Below are positions 9,684 to 20,293 of a stretch of DNA of 64,000 bases, one piece after another (position 1 is the first letter of the stretch; each line of letters starts with the position of its first letter). The notes under the pieces were generated by a model. That model had not been told where the DNA came from and did no database searches. It was given only the letters and a program-made list of their open reading frames with translations. Both the position numbers and the translations under genes were made by a program. Source of the stretch: Chloroflexi bacterium AL-N1 (GTDB lineage Bacteria; Chloroflexota; Chloroflexia; Chloroflexales; Roseiflexaceae). Location of the stretch: assembly GCA_013122435.1 (NCBI GenBank), contig WYDT01000018.1, positions 79,606 to 143,605 on the forward strand, given 5' to 3'.

Positions 9684-12600
9684 TTACAACTTGTTAAGCA
9701 ACTTTTGGGCTTCCTCTGGCGAAAGTTGCTCTATATGTTGCATCATTTGTGCCAGCGTGTCTGCATCCGTCATGTCAATCAGGTTTTCTAGCCCATCTTC
9801 TACTATCGTTGGAGCCTGTTCCGCTGGCAATTCATACCCAAAAACTTCGGCAAGTTCTCGTGCAGGCAGCCCCAGCTGATGTGGCAATCGAATCTTGCGC
9901 CATACCTCGCCAAGCTGGGCATCCACATTATCGTGTTGTAAGATGTTTGGATCACCAATGCCAGTAATCATACGTTCGCGTTTATCATCATATGGTTGGA
10001 TCACCGCTCGATCAAAGGGAATATCCAGAAAATCACAGAGATGGCGCATCGTTTGCTCCGGCTTACTCACGAGATCTTCATAGCGGACAGTGTGATGACG
10101 TTCGGGATCGACCTGCTCTAACAATGCACGCACATTGCCGTTACAGGTCACCCACACTTTCTCTGCAACCACATGCGGATCAACATCTTCGGTACCGTAA
10201 ATAACCGATGCAAATAAGCGATCCAGTCGAATGCGTACAAACGACTCAATCATGGAATACGGATGGCGTACCAGATGAACGTACTTAGCCCCTCCAAAAA
10301 GATCTTCGGCGCGTTGCAACGTTGTCAAACTCATCCCATACGATGGGGATTTATCGATGAGCACACGCGGCTGCACCAGATGCTGGAGTTTATCATACAC
10401 ATCTTCAATCGGGGTGTCATCGGCGATCAGATCATCCATAAATGCCTTGGCCGTATCACCATCCACACCCATCAATTCACTCAGGGTCCACTGTAGCCCC
10501 TGTGCGGCCCAATGAAATCCATGGCCGTAATCAGGATCGGTTAAACTGCGATGCCAATCACGCATCGTGTCATACCACAGGATACCCAATTCCGGTGGAG
10601 CACAGAGGTACGGATGACCGGCCAGCATCACGCGGAAGAGCGTCGACCCAGAGCGTGGGCTGGCGTGCACAAACACCATTGATTGTCTTTTTACTGGTGG
10701 CTTCCGCGTCGGTCGTGGCGCATCAAACTGCCGACTTACCTGCGCCTCATAGTCCTCGTACAACGATACAGGAGCTGTGGTTGTAATTGTTTTATATGTG
10801 GTCAAGCGATCTAACGCTTCGGCCAGAAAACAAGCCATTGCACTGATTGACTGCAGGCGTGGAATCTCATGAGGATAAACCTGCAGCTTAAAATCTTGCT
10901 GGCAGAACCACTGCACATCGCCGGTGATCGTTTCCAGATCAAAGCTACCAAGATCACCATTGAGAGGAATGGCTCCCTCTTCGATAGAGAGCGCTTCAGC
11001 GACCTTATTTCGCAGGTATAGCTCTAACAGATGCTGACGTTCTTCACGCGATGCATCACGAATCTGTGCCCGAATCGGACGATAGTTTCCATCATCTTGT
11101 CGTTGATAAGTCTGCTCAATCAGCGCTGCAATACCTGCAACAGTCGGTTGCTCAAACAAACTCCGCATAGCGATCTCGATAGGATATACCTTGTGAATCT
11201 TGTTCAACAATTGCGTAATCAACAGCGAATGTCCACCCAGTTCGAAGAAATCGTCGAAGATACCAACCTGCTCAATCCCCAATACCTGTTGCCACATCTC
11301 CACGACTTTCTGCTCAAACTCATTTCGTGGTGCGACATAGGGTGTTTGCAGTTGAGGTCGCTCGTAGCGTGATCCCGCTGCTCCATTGCCAGTCGATGTC
11401 TGCTGTAATGCGCCCAATTTTACCCACTGATCGAGACGGGTCTGGAGATCGCCTGTCGAAACCACCACCTGACTGATCGGACCCAGCGAGAGTATGCGCT
11501 GGAACGCATCAGCTCCCTCATTGGGCAAAATAACCAGATCCGCCAGCGTTGATCCGGTCACAATATTTCCGCCCTGACCATCACTAAGCTGCCAGGCATC
11601 CCAGTTCACACTAATCCATGGGGTCGTACTTGTCTGATTGTACTGATAGGCCAGCGCATCCATAAAGGCATTGGCCCCTGCGTATGCAGACGCCCACAGT
11701 CCTCCCAGTACGGTCGACAGCGACGAGAGCAGCAAACAAAAATCAAGCGTTTTCCCCTGTAAGACCTGCTCAAGTACCACCGTGCCATACGCCTTGGGCT
11801 GCAAATGCATCTGACACGCATCTTGGCCTGTTTCCTGAATGGCCAAAAACGATTTTTCGCCGACCAGCCCTGCCGCATGTATCACACCATGCAATGTCCC
11901 AAAGTGGGCATAAATGTATTCAATAACTGCCTGCATCTGATCGACGTGAGCAACATCCGCTGGCAACACCAGCACCTCGGCGCCATGGGCCTCTAACGCC
12001 TGCACCCGACGAATCTTCTGACTCGTCGGGTCTTGTTCGCCATACGTCGTCAGCCATGAATTCCATTCAGAGTGCTGTGGAAAGGCCGAACGCCCCGTCA
12101 AAACCAATTTGGCATGCACAGTTCTGGCCAGATGATCGGCCATAACCTGGCCAATACCACCCAGACCACCTGTAATTAAGTACACCCCGCGTTCACGGAG
12201 GCGTGTTGCCGTGTCATTGTGGGGAACGGCGGTTGCTTCATAGCTTTGCACCCAGCGGTTGGCACCCCGGTAGGCAATCACCGTATCAGTGGGTGTTGTA
12301 ACCAGTTCAGCAGTAAGCATATTAATGAGTTGTGTCTCGTGCCATGTTCCTGGCTCTGGCAGTTTGATATCAATATTCTGGCAGGTAAAATTCGGATGTT
12401 CCTGTGGAATGACACGACATGGTCCAAGGATCGGAGACTTTGCAGGGGAAAGAGAATCCGCACCACTTACATCATACACACCGGTTGACACCACTGCAAT
12501 ATGGATGGGTTCCTGTGTGTAATACTCACCAAAGACGTGGGCAATGCAGAGCAGACTATACAGTCCTTGTTCCTGTGTGTGTTCCAGGGATGTCAAAGAT

Positions 12601-15600
12601 GGAATCGAGTTTTCTACGGGGCTGATGTTCCAAAGATGCACAATCGTCTGTGGATCAAAAGCCTGGTTGTGCAGTTCGTGGAGCAGCGCGGCATAGTCGG
12701 CAGATTGGCTGGGATGGATGGTGTATGTGGCATCATCAATCTTTGCAAAATGCTGCGCTGCATATACACAGACAACGTTCTGTTGCACGTCTCGCAAACG
12801 CTGGACGATTGCCGCACCAACACCACCCTGCTCAGTGAAAACCAACCAACGATGTGGTTTATCCACTAGCTTTGCGATGTCGAACGAGGCTGGCAGGAGC
12901 GAACGTCTCCAGGAAGGCAGATAAAACCAATCGCCAACATCTGGATTTTTGCCAACCCGCGCAGCCTGACGGGCTCCACCCAGACCACCCGGTTCTGCAT
13001 CAATCCAGTAGCGTTGTCGCTCAAAGGGGTAAGTGGGGAGTGGCACCCGCCGACGTTGCTCACCACGGTATAAGGCTGGCCAGTCAATCGTGGCACCTGC
13101 CAGCCAGAGCTTGCCGAGCGCAGTCAGTAAAAACGCCTGATCCGATAGTGTCTCACGAGCGTGTCGCATCGATGACAGCACAGTGTGATGAGTGGTAGGA
13201 TCGATTTGCTGCCGTGTAAACGTGCCTAGTGTCTGCCCCGGTCCAACCTCCAGCAAAATGCCATGGGGGTTTGTCAGCAATTCACGTATCCCATTGGCAA
13301 ACTGTACCGGCTGACGCAGATGTCTCGCCCAATACTCAGGTGCAGTGGCGTCTGTATCAGTCATCCATGTTCCGGTGACATTGGAGAGATATGGAATATG
13401 TGGTGCCTGGAGCTGAACAGTACGGACCTCGGCTGTAAAAGGCTCAACAAGTGGGTCCATTGACGCTGAATGGAACGCGTGCGATGTGTGCAGGCGACGA
13501 CAATCAATTTCCTGAGCAGCCAACTGCGCCTGAAGTGCTTCAATAGCGTATAGTGGTCCTGCCACGGTGCACTGGGTTGGACCATTGATTGCGGCCAGTG
13601 TCAACTCACCATTCAACCGACCTGCTATCTCTTGCTCGGGCAATGGAACGGCCAGCATGTCACCTTCTGTAGCCTCTTGCATCATGCGGCCCCGTGTAGC
13701 TACGAGTCTGAGCGCATCTTCGAGGGTGAATACCCCAGCAAGGCAGGCGGCCACATATTCGCCGATGCTATGGCCAGTCATCGCATGTGGTTGGATGCCC
13801 CACGCCATCCAGAGTTGCGCCAGCGCATATTCGACCACAAACAACGCTGGCTGCGCCAGCCAGGTCTGGTCAAGCACGGATGTGGCGCTCTCAGCCTGAT
13901 TCTCGGACGGATAGAGCAGGTCTCGCAGGTCTTGTCCGAGGTGTGGCAGCAGTAGTTCTGCACATTGATCCACATGGGTTCGAAATAGCACTTCGTTATT
14001 ATAAAGATCACGTCCCATGTCAAGGTACTGCGCTCCCTGCCCCGAGAACATAAAGATGACAGGTCGATCACGCATCGTCGCCGTGGCGGTAAGCAGGTGT
14101 TGTGAAGCATCACTCGAAAGGATCTGCACCGCTTCATCACGACCCTGACAGACCAGCATGCGTCGATGGTCACACTCACGACGGCCCACTTGCAATGTAT
14201 AGGTAACATCGGCAAATGATTGTGTTGGATGCTCCTGAAGGTGGTTAGCCAGATTGATCGTTACAGCATCGAGAGCCGTGTTGGTGCGGGCCGAGAGAGT
14301 CACTAGTTGCCATGGTCGCCCGGCTGTGGTGGGGATAGGTTCTGGAGCTTCCTCCAGCACGATATGCGCGTTGGTGCTCCCAAATCCAAATGAGCTAACA
14401 CCTGCCCTGCGAGGTTGGCCATTACTCTCCCAGGGCGTGAGTTGTGTATTCACATAGAACGGGCTGTTTTCAAGTGCTGGATTAGGCGTTTCTAAATGCA
14501 GCGTCGGAGGAATCTGTTGATGTTGCAGCGCAAGTACCGTTTTGATCAGGCTAGAAATACCAGCCGCTGTGTCCAGATGCCCAATGTTGGATTTGACTGA
14601 GCCAATAGCACAGTAGCCCTGTTTTTCGGTGGTAGCACGAAACACTTTGGTCAACGCACGAAGTTCAATCGAGTCTCCGAGCGCGGTTCCGGTGCCGTGG
14701 GCCTCAATGTACGAGAGCGTTTCTGGTCGTACATCGGCATTCGCCAGTGCTTCCGCAATCACATCAACCTGCCCATCGACACCCGGCGCGGTAAAGCTGG
14801 CCTTTGAGGAGCCATCATTGTTACTGGCTGAGCCACGGATAATCGCGTATACCGTATCACCATCTGCAAGCGCATCTTCTAATCGTTTCAGCACCACCAG
14901 ACCCATGCCACTCCCGAAGAGGGTTCCCTGAGCATTCGCATCGAAGGGACGGCAATGACCATCCGGCGAGAGAATACCACTATGTTGATAGGTATACCCA
15001 ACCTTATGTGGTACATTCACTGCAACACCACCAGCCAGCGCCATCTGGCATTCATCAATCAAAAGACTCTGGCACGCAAGGTGAACAGCAACAAGTGAAG
15101 TTGAACAGGCCGTGTGCAGTGCATAACTCGGTCCACGCAGGTTGAATTTGTAGGATATGCGTGTTGCTAGATTTGCCAGATCATTGCCAATACCCACTTC
15201 GGTAATATCGAGCGTGCGCAGTATGTCGGGGTTTGAGAAAAGGTTGAACATATACATACTGGTACGGGCACCCGTATAGACACCAATAGCATCATCATAG
15301 CGTTCCGGATCATATCCCGCATGCTCTAACGCTTGCCAGGCACACTCCAAAAAGAGGCGTTGCTGGGGATCCATAAACTCGGCTTCACGTGGGGTGTACC
15401 CAAAGAACCCCGCATCAAACAGATCAATGTCATGGAGAAGAGGTGCCGCTTTCACATAATTGGGCATCTGGAACAATACCGGATCAACACCAGATGCCTG
15501 AAGCTCTTCATCAGTGAGTTGCATGATCGACTCGACGCCATCACACAAATTTTGCCAGTATGTGGCAAGGTCTGGTGCACCTGGGAAGCGACAACTCATA

Positions 15601-15656
15601 CCAACAATGGCAATTTCCGATCCATCCAGATGTGCTAAGGCCGTAGTATCATTCAT
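9684..15656 (-). CDS. Type I PKS module KS-AT-KR-ACP with degenerate second ACP and C-terminal sulfotransferase
   Basis: This 1990-residue protein is a complete modular PKS. KS covers about 12-435 (Cys184 in TACSTS, His320, His360). AT covers about 530-860 (Ser630 in GHSIGEY; HAFH at 726-729, the malonyl-CoA type). KR lies at about 1155-1350 with an intact TGGLGGIG cofactor loop, Tyr1325 and Asn1329. The ACP serine is Ser1477 in ELGGHSL. A second ACP-like fold at about 1535-1620 has Asp1573 where the serine should be. Residues 1658-1935 form a PAPS-dependent sulfotransferase: RSGSTLFR at 1668-1675 is the phosphosulfate loop and KYVHLVRHPY at 1791-1800 the second nucleotide site. The end is a short charged helix, probably a docking element, and there is no thioesterase. 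In CurM-type systems sulfation of a beta-hydroxyl primes thioesterase-driven decarboxylation; here only sulfation can be proposed. Confidence 0.95.
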   Translation of the reverse strand: MNDTTALAHLDGSEIAIVGMSCRFPGAPDLATYWQNLCDGVESIMQLTDEELQASGVDPVLFQMPNYVKAAPLLHDIDLFDAGFFGYTPREAEFMDPQQRLFLECAWQALEHAGYDPERYDDAIGVYTGARTSMYMFNLFSNPDILRTLDITEVGIGNDLANLATRISYKFNLRGPSYALHTACSTSLVAVHLACQSLLIDECQMALAGGVAVNVPHKVGYTYQHSGILSPDGHCRPFDANAQGTLFGSGMGLVVLKRLEDALADGDTVYAIIRGSASNNDGSSKASFTAPGVDGQVDVIAEALANADVRPETLSYIEAHGTGTALGDSIELRALTKVFRATTEKQGYCAIGSVKSNIGHLDTAAGISSLIKTVLALQHQQIPPTLHLETPNPALENSPFYVNTQLTPWESNGQPRRAGVSSFGFGSTNAHIVLEEAPEPIPTTAGRPWQLVTLSARTNTALDAVTINLANHLQEHPTQSFADVTYTLQVGRRECDHRRMLVCQGRDEAVQILSSDASQHLLTATATMRDRPVIFMFSGQGAQYLDMGRDLYNNEVLFRTHVDQCAELLLPHLGQDLRDLLYPSENQAESATSVLDQTWLAQPALFVVEYALAQLWMAWGIQPHAMTGHSIGEYVAACLAGVFTLEDALRLVATRGRMMQEATEGDMLAVPLPEQEIAGRLNGELTLAAINGPTQCTVAGPLYAIEALQAQLAAQEIDCRRLHTSHAFHSASMDPLVEPFTAEVRTVQLQAPHIPYLSNVTGTWMTDTDATAPEYWARHLRQPVQFANGIRELLTNPHGILLEVGPGQTLGTFTRQQIDPTTHHTVLSSMRHARETLSDQAFLLTALGKLWLAGATIDWPALYRGEQRRRVPLPTYPFERQRYWIDAEPGGLGGARQAARVGKNPDVGDWFYLPSWRRSLLPASFDIAKLVDKPHRWLVFTEQGGVGAAIVQRLRDVQQNVVCVYAAQHFAKIDDATYTIHPSQSADYAALLHELHNQAFDPQTIVHLWNISPVENSIPSLTSLEHTQEQGLYSLLCIAHVFGEYYTQEPIHIAVVSTGVYDVSGADSLSPAKSPILGPCRVIPQEHPNFTCQNIDIKLPEPGTWHETQLINMLTAELVTTPTDTVIAYRGANRWVQSYEATAVPHNDTATRLRERGVYLITGGLGGIGQVMADHLARTVHAKLVLTGRSAFPQHSEWNSWLTTYGEQDPTSQKIRRVQALEAHGAEVLVLPADVAHVDQMQAVIEYIYAHFGTLHGVIHAAGLVGEKSFLAIQETGQDACQMHLQPKAYGTVVLEQVLQGKTLDFCLLLSSLSTVLGGLWASAYAGANAFMDALAYQYNQTSTTPWISVNWDAWQLSDGQGGNIVTGSTLADLVILPNEGADAFQRILSLGPISQVVVSTGDLQTRLDQWVKLGALQQTSTGNGAAGSRYERPQLQTPYVAPRNEFEQKVVEMWQQVLGIEQVGIFDDFFELGGHSLLITQLLNKIHKVYPIEIAMRSLFEQPTVAGIAALIEQTYQRQDDGNYRPIRAQIRDASREERQHLLELYLRNKVAEALSIEEGAIPLNGDLGSFDLETITGDVQWFCQQDFKLQVYPHEIPRLQSISAMACFLAEALDRLTTYKTITTTAPVSLYEDYEAQVSRQFDAPRPTRKPPVKRQSMVFVHASPRSGSTLFRVMLAGHPYLCAPPELGILWYDTMRDWHRSLTDPDYGHGFHWAAQGLQWTLSELMGVDGDTAKAFMDDLIADDTPIEDVYDKLQHLVQPRVLIDKSPSYGMSLTTLQRAEDLFGGAKYVHLVRHPYSMIESFVRIRLDRLFASVIYGTEDVDPHVVAEKVWVTCNGNVRALLEQVDPERHHTVRYEDLVSKPEQTMRHLCDFLDIPFDRAVIQPYDDKRERMITGIGDPNILQHDNVDAQLGEVWRKIRLPHQLGLPARELAEVFGYELPAEQAPTIVEDGLENLIDMTDADTLAQMMQHIEQLSPEEAQKLLNKL

Positions 15657-15661
15657 GAAGG

Positions 15662-18600
15662 TTATTGCTCCCCTCGTTTCCTGACGCGTTGCATACGCTG
15701 ATAATCCTTCCGTCGGTTGGCCTTCTCCTCGCGATGTTCGACCTGAACGACATCTTGTGGTGGTAACAGGGACGAACGAACGATCTCTGCGAATGACCGC
15801 ACGGTGAGCCCTTCGTACAAACTCACAGCGGGAATATCCATGTCCAACTCTTTCCCAAGTTGTGCAATCACATGAATGGCAATAAACGAATCGCCACCCA
15901 GATCAAAGAAATTATCGTGAACTCCAATCTGCTCAAGGCCCAGCTCCTGCTCCCAGACTGTGGCAATCTTCTGCTCAAAATCATTAGTTGGTGGTACATA
16001 CGGCGTCGAGAGTGGTGGTCGTGGATGGCGTTGTGCTGGAGTCGTCGTGTATTGTCCACGTAATGCCACAATCTTCTGTTCACCCTGACTCATGCGTGTA
16101 GCCAGATCCCCTGTTGAAACAATCACTTGACTGGCAGAATAGTGTGCTAAGATCGACTCTAGCGCCGCTATACCCTCGGGTACCGTAAGCGCGAGTTGCG
16201 CCAGATCACTACTGATCGAGGTAATCTGCGCCTGCTCATCGTCGAATCGCCACGCATCCCAATTGATACTCATCCACCGCTGGTCACCATGTTGGTGTTG
16301 CTGGTGGGCAAACGCATCCATAAAACTGTTCGCTGAGGCATAAGCCGCATAACCGATGCCGCCTAGAACTGTAGCCAGCGACGACATCAACACAATAAAG
16401 TCCAGTTCGCGATCCGCCAGCACCTGCGCGAGAGCATACACACCATCCAACCTGGGCAAAAACTGATCGATACAATCACTTGTGTGTAGCTCACGAATAC
16501 CTTTGAACGACTGACCACTAGAGGTTCCTGCCGCGTGAATAACGCCATGCAGTGCTCCAAAACGTGTGGTAGCGTCATCAATGGCACGACGTAACTGCAC
16601 CTGATCAGTGAGACTAAGCGGATAGATGAGCACATTGGTACTTATACTTTGAAGCCGTTGTAGGTTGTGGATTTTACGACTCGTGGTTTCCTGGTGGCTG
16701 TGAGTCGCAAGCCAGGTTTGCCATTCATCCTGAAGTGGAAAATCTGCCGACTCGATCAAAACCAAGCGTGCCTGCACAGACTGTATCAGATGTTCAGCCA
16801 GCGCATAGCCGTGGGCTATCAGTCCATTCGTGATGAGGTAAACACCGTTCTGTCGGAAGGTCTGCACCGGATCGTGTACTACCTGCAGAGCATCGTACAA
16901 AGGTATCCAGCATTGTGCGCCCCGCAAAGCCATTTGTGCTGGTGCCTTGGTTGCCTGCGTTGTCGCCAGAATCTGCTCGACCAGTTGCGCTGCCTGTAGT
17001 GTCCGGGTGTGTGGGAACAGCATATCAATACAACGACAAATGATATGCGGGAACTCCTGTGGAATGACTTTTGTGATGCCAAGCAGAAGACTCTTGTCCG
17101 GTATCAATGACTCTGCCCCGGTCACAGCTGCAACACCATTGCTCACAACTGTGATAGTGATAGGCGTGGCTTCATGGTATGTTGCAAGCGCCTGGGCCAG
17201 GAAAAGCAGGCTGTAAAACCCATGTGTTTGATAATTCCGTGATCCATTCTGTTGCGATACGGTCTCGTCATCTCCACTCAGGCTGGCAAGATGGACAACG
17301 TGTGTGGGCCAGATACCCTTGACCTGGAGGTGTTCACACAGGCGTTGGTAATCTTCTCGACTGGTCGGGTTGATGGAATAATCACGTCCCTGGTTCTGAC
17401 AAAAGCCCTCGCCTGTTTTCACTAGCGTAACCAACTGTTCCTCAGATCGCAATCGCTCAATCAGCGCAGCACCAAGATTATACGAATCGACAAATACTAA
17501 CCAATCATGTGCTTCTGTAGACAGCGGAGTAGCACGTAGAGGTGTGGTTTGCTGCCATGTTGGGAGGTAGAGCCAGTCGGTGGTACGGGTCTTCTTCGTC
17601 GCGTCGGTTGGCGGCATTTCTCCTGCCAAATCGGATTGATCTGGCTCGATCCAGTACCTTCGCCGCTCAAAGGGATAGGTCGGCAGCGGAATACGACGAC
17701 GTTGCTCCTGAGCATATCCATCAGCCCAATTGATCGTTCCTCCAGCCAACCACAGTTGTGCAAGTGTCGTCCACCAGAAACGCATATCAGACTGCGACTC
17801 GCGAACGTGACGCAGCGAAGAAAGCACCACACGGTCACTTGAAAAAGATGTATGCTGTCGTACCAAACGACCAAGCGTTGGGCCTGGTCCCACTTCGAGT
17901 AAGATACTATCGGAGTCTTTGAGCAAGGTGTCAATCCCATCAGCAAAACGTACCGTCTCACGGATATGACGTGCCCAGTAGTAAGGATCGGTTGCCTGCT
18001 CGGGCGTAACCCAGGTGCCAGTTACATTGGAGAGGTAGCGTATACGTGGCGCATTCCGCTGCACACGACGCACCTGATCGGCAAAACGTGCAAGGATCGG
18101 TATCATCATCGAGGAGTGGAAGGCGTGCGAGATATGCAGCATCTGACATTCAATCTGTTGCCCAGCCAGACGCTCCTGTAAGGTGCTCACTGCTGTGTGC
18201 GTACCAGATACAACACAGTGCATCGGGCTATTGATCGCTGCCAAAGACACCGTATCGTCCAGCATTGGTTCTAGTTGTTCTGCTGGGAGGCGAACGGCAA
18301 GCATGGCCCCACCCGGCAAGTCCTGCATCAGCTGTCCCCGCAATGCTACCAGCATCAGCGCATCTTCCAGTGTGAAAACGCCTGCAAGACACGCTGCCAC
18401 ATATTCGCCTACACTATGCCCAATCATGGCATCAGGGTACACGCCCCAGGTCATCCAGAGCTGCGCTAGCGCATACTCGATCACAAAGAGTGTCGATTGG
18501 GTTATGGCTGTCTGGGCAAGCTGTCTGATGGCCTCTTCACGATCTGACTCTTCTGGATAGAGCAGTTTACGCAGGTCCAGTTTCAAATATGGGCTCAGAA

Positions 18601-20290
18601 GTCGTGCACAATGATCCACATGCGTGCGAAAAATCGGTTCTGTCTCATACAGTTCCTGCGCCATAGACACGTACTGGGCGCCTTGTCCGGGAAAGAGAAA
18701 CACCACTGGCCGTTCATCTGAAGGTATAACGGTACTCAACACATGTTGTGGGTCTAATGTTTCTAGGGTGTGGATCGCATCATCACGATCCTGACAGATC
18801 ACCACCCGTCGATGATCAAAGTGCCGTCGACCAATCTGTAGTGTGTAGGACACATCTGCGAGATTAACGTCTGGTGACTCGTGTAAGTACTCGGCCAGAT
18901 TCGTTGTTGCCGTGTTCAGAGCGGTTGCGGTTTTGGCCGAGAGCAGCAGCACTTGCCACGACCTGCCCGGCGATGTTGCGGACGTATTTGGAGCTTCTTC
19001 CACAACCACATGGGCGTTTGTCCCACCCACACCAAACGAACTGACACCGGCACGGCGTGGTGCTCCATGAACTGGCCATGGACGTAGTTTTGTGTTGACA
19101 TAAAAGGGAGTGTTGGCAAAATCGATGTCAGGGTTGGGATGCTCAAAATGTAGACTCGGGGGAATCTCTCCATGCTGTAACGCAAGCACCGCCTTGATGA
19201 GACTGCACACGCCTGCTGCTGCACCCAGATGACCCAGATTGCTCTTCACCGAACCAATTCCACAGAACCTCGTGTTGCTGGTGGTACTACGAAATGCTTT
19301 GGTAAGTGCCTGAAGCTCAATGGGATCGCCAAGTGGCGTCCCGGTCCCATGGGTTTCGATATAAGTAATCGAGTGTGGATCAACGCCAGCATTTGCCAGC
19401 GCCTCGGCAACGACTTCTGCCTGGCCCTCGACACTTGGTGCGGTGTATCCCACTTTGTGGGCACCATCGTTATTGATAGCCGACCCACGAATGAGTGCAA
19501 GAATCGTATCATTATCTGCAAGCGCATCTTCAAGCCGCTTCAACACGACGACGCCGGCACCACTACTAAAGATCGTTCCTCGGGAATCGGCAGCAAAAGG
19601 ACGACAATGGCCATCTGGCGAGGCAATACCACCCTCGATATAGCGATATCCGGTCGGATGGGTAACGTTCGCCGTTACACCACCCGACACGGCGATATCA
19701 CACTCTTCGTTCAACAGGCTCTGGCATGCGATATGGATTGCGACAAGCGAGGTCGAACAGGCGCTCTGCACAAAATGACTAGGTCCTTTCAGATCGAATT
19801 TGTATGAGACCCGGGTGGTAAGGAAGTCACCTGAACTTGCGATGTCGATCTGGACCGGATCAAGCATGCGCACGGTGTGGTTGGAAAGCAAATTGTAGAG
19901 TAGATAGGTGTTGGTCGATGCACCAGCAAAGACACCTATCGGGCAGTCGTGTGGGGATGCAATGTATCCGGCACGTTCCAGTGCCTCCCATGCACATTCT
20001 AGAAAGATACGGTGTTGCGGATCGATCAGTTCGGCTTCCCGATGACTGATTCCAAAGAATGCGGCATCGAACAGGTCCATATCATCCATCGCAGCCGCAG
20101 CTTTGACATATGATGGATCATCAAGGGTTGTGGATGAAACCCCCAGCGCACGCAGTTCAACATCTGTCAGGAAGCGAATCGACTCGACTCCATCGCGGAG
20201 ATTCTGCCAGAACTGCTCCAGCGTGTGTGCGCCAGGGAAACGCCCAGCCATGCCGATAATCGCGATTTCGGTACCTTCAAATTGCTCCAT
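15662..20290 (-). CDS. Type I PKS module KS-AT-KR(degenerate)-ACP
   Basis: A one-module polyketide synthase of 1542 residues. KS has Cys178 (SACSTS), His314 and His354. AT has Ser626 in GHSVGEY and HAFH at 722-725, so malonyl-CoA is the expected extender. The ketoreductase region (about 1150-1345) keeps Tyr1317 and Asn1321. Its NADPH loop, however, reads ITNGLIAHG at 1153-1161 instead of ITGGLGGIG, and the usual catalytic lysine segment reads LPRLDG. I therefore expect no ketoreduction, leaving a beta-keto group. ACP Ser1468 lies in DLGGDSF and a basic tail ends the protein. It starts 3 bp after the previous PKS stop, with GAGGAG upstream, and is followed 5 bp later by the sulfotransferase PKS. 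DH and ER domains are absent. Confidence 0.94.
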   Translation of the reverse strand: MEQFEGTEIAIIGMAGRFPGAHTLEQFWQNLRDGVESIRFLTDVELRALGVSSTTLDDPSYVKAAAAMDDMDLFDAAFFGISHREAELIDPQHRIFLECAWEALERAGYIASPHDCPIGVFAGASTNTYLLYNLLSNHTVRMLDPVQIDIASSGDFLTTRVSYKFDLKGPSHFVQSACSTSLVAIHIACQSLLNEECDIAVSGGVTANVTHPTGYRYIEGGIASPDGHCRPFAADSRGTIFSSGAGVVVLKRLEDALADNDTILALIRGSAINNDGAHKVGYTAPSVEGQAEVVAEALANAGVDPHSITYIETHGTGTPLGDPIELQALTKAFRSTTSNTRFCGIGSVKSNLGHLGAAAGVCSLIKAVLALQHGEIPPSLHFEHPNPDIDFANTPFYVNTKLRPWPVHGAPRRAGVSSFGVGGTNAHVVVEEAPNTSATSPGRSWQVLLLSAKTATALNTATTNLAEYLHESPDVNLADVSYTLQIGRRHFDHRRVVICQDRDDAIHTLETLDPQHVLSTVIPSDERPVVFLFPGQGAQYVSMAQELYETEPIFRTHVDHCARLLSPYLKLDLRKLLYPEESDREEAIRQLAQTAITQSTLFVIEYALAQLWMTWGVYPDAMIGHSVGEYVAACLAGVFTLEDALMLVALRGQLMQDLPGGAMLAVRLPAEQLEPMLDDTVSLAAINSPMHCVVSGTHTAVSTLQERLAGQQIECQMLHISHAFHSSMMIPILARFADQVRRVQRNAPRIRYLSNVTGTWVTPEQATDPYYWARHIRETVRFADGIDTLLKDSDSILLEVGPGPTLGRLVRQHTSFSSDRVVLSSLRHVRESQSDMRFWWTTLAQLWLAGGTINWADGYAQEQRRRIPLPTYPFERRRYWIEPDQSDLAGEMPPTDATKKTRTTDWLYLPTWQQTTPLRATPLSTEAHDWLVFVDSYNLGAALIERLRSEEQLVTLVKTGEGFCQNQGRDYSINPTSREDYQRLCEHLQVKGIWPTHVVHLASLSGDDETVSQQNGSRNYQTHGFYSLLFLAQALATYHEATPITITVVSNGVAAVTGAESLIPDKSLLLGITKVIPQEFPHIICRCIDMLFPHTRTLQAAQLVEQILATTQATKAPAQMALRGAQCWIPLYDALQVVHDPVQTFRQNGVYLITNGLIAHGYALAEHLIQSVQARLVLIESADFPLQDEWQTWLATHSHQETTSRKIHNLQRLQSISTNVLIYPLSLTDQVQLRRAIDDATTRFGALHGVIHAAGTSSGQSFKGIRELHTSDCIDQFLPRLDGVYALAQVLADRELDFIVLMSSLATVLGGIGYAAYASANSFMDAFAHQQHQHGDQRWMSINWDAWRFDDEQAQITSISSDLAQLALTVPEGIAALESILAHYSASQVIVSTGDLATRMSQGEQKIVALRGQYTTTPAQRHPRPPLSTPYVPPTNDFEQKIATVWEQELGLEQIGVHDNFFDLGGDSFIAIHVIAQLGKELDMDIPAVSLYEGLTVRSFAEIVRSSLLPPQDVVQVEHREEKANRRKDYQRMQRVRKRGEQ

Positions 20291-20293
20291 CAG

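Noticed and set aside
9684..10680. Thioesterase after the sulfotransferase
   Set aside because: The C-terminal residues contain no GxSxG nucleophile elbow or alpha/beta-hydrolase pattern; they are sulfotransferase followed by a short helix.
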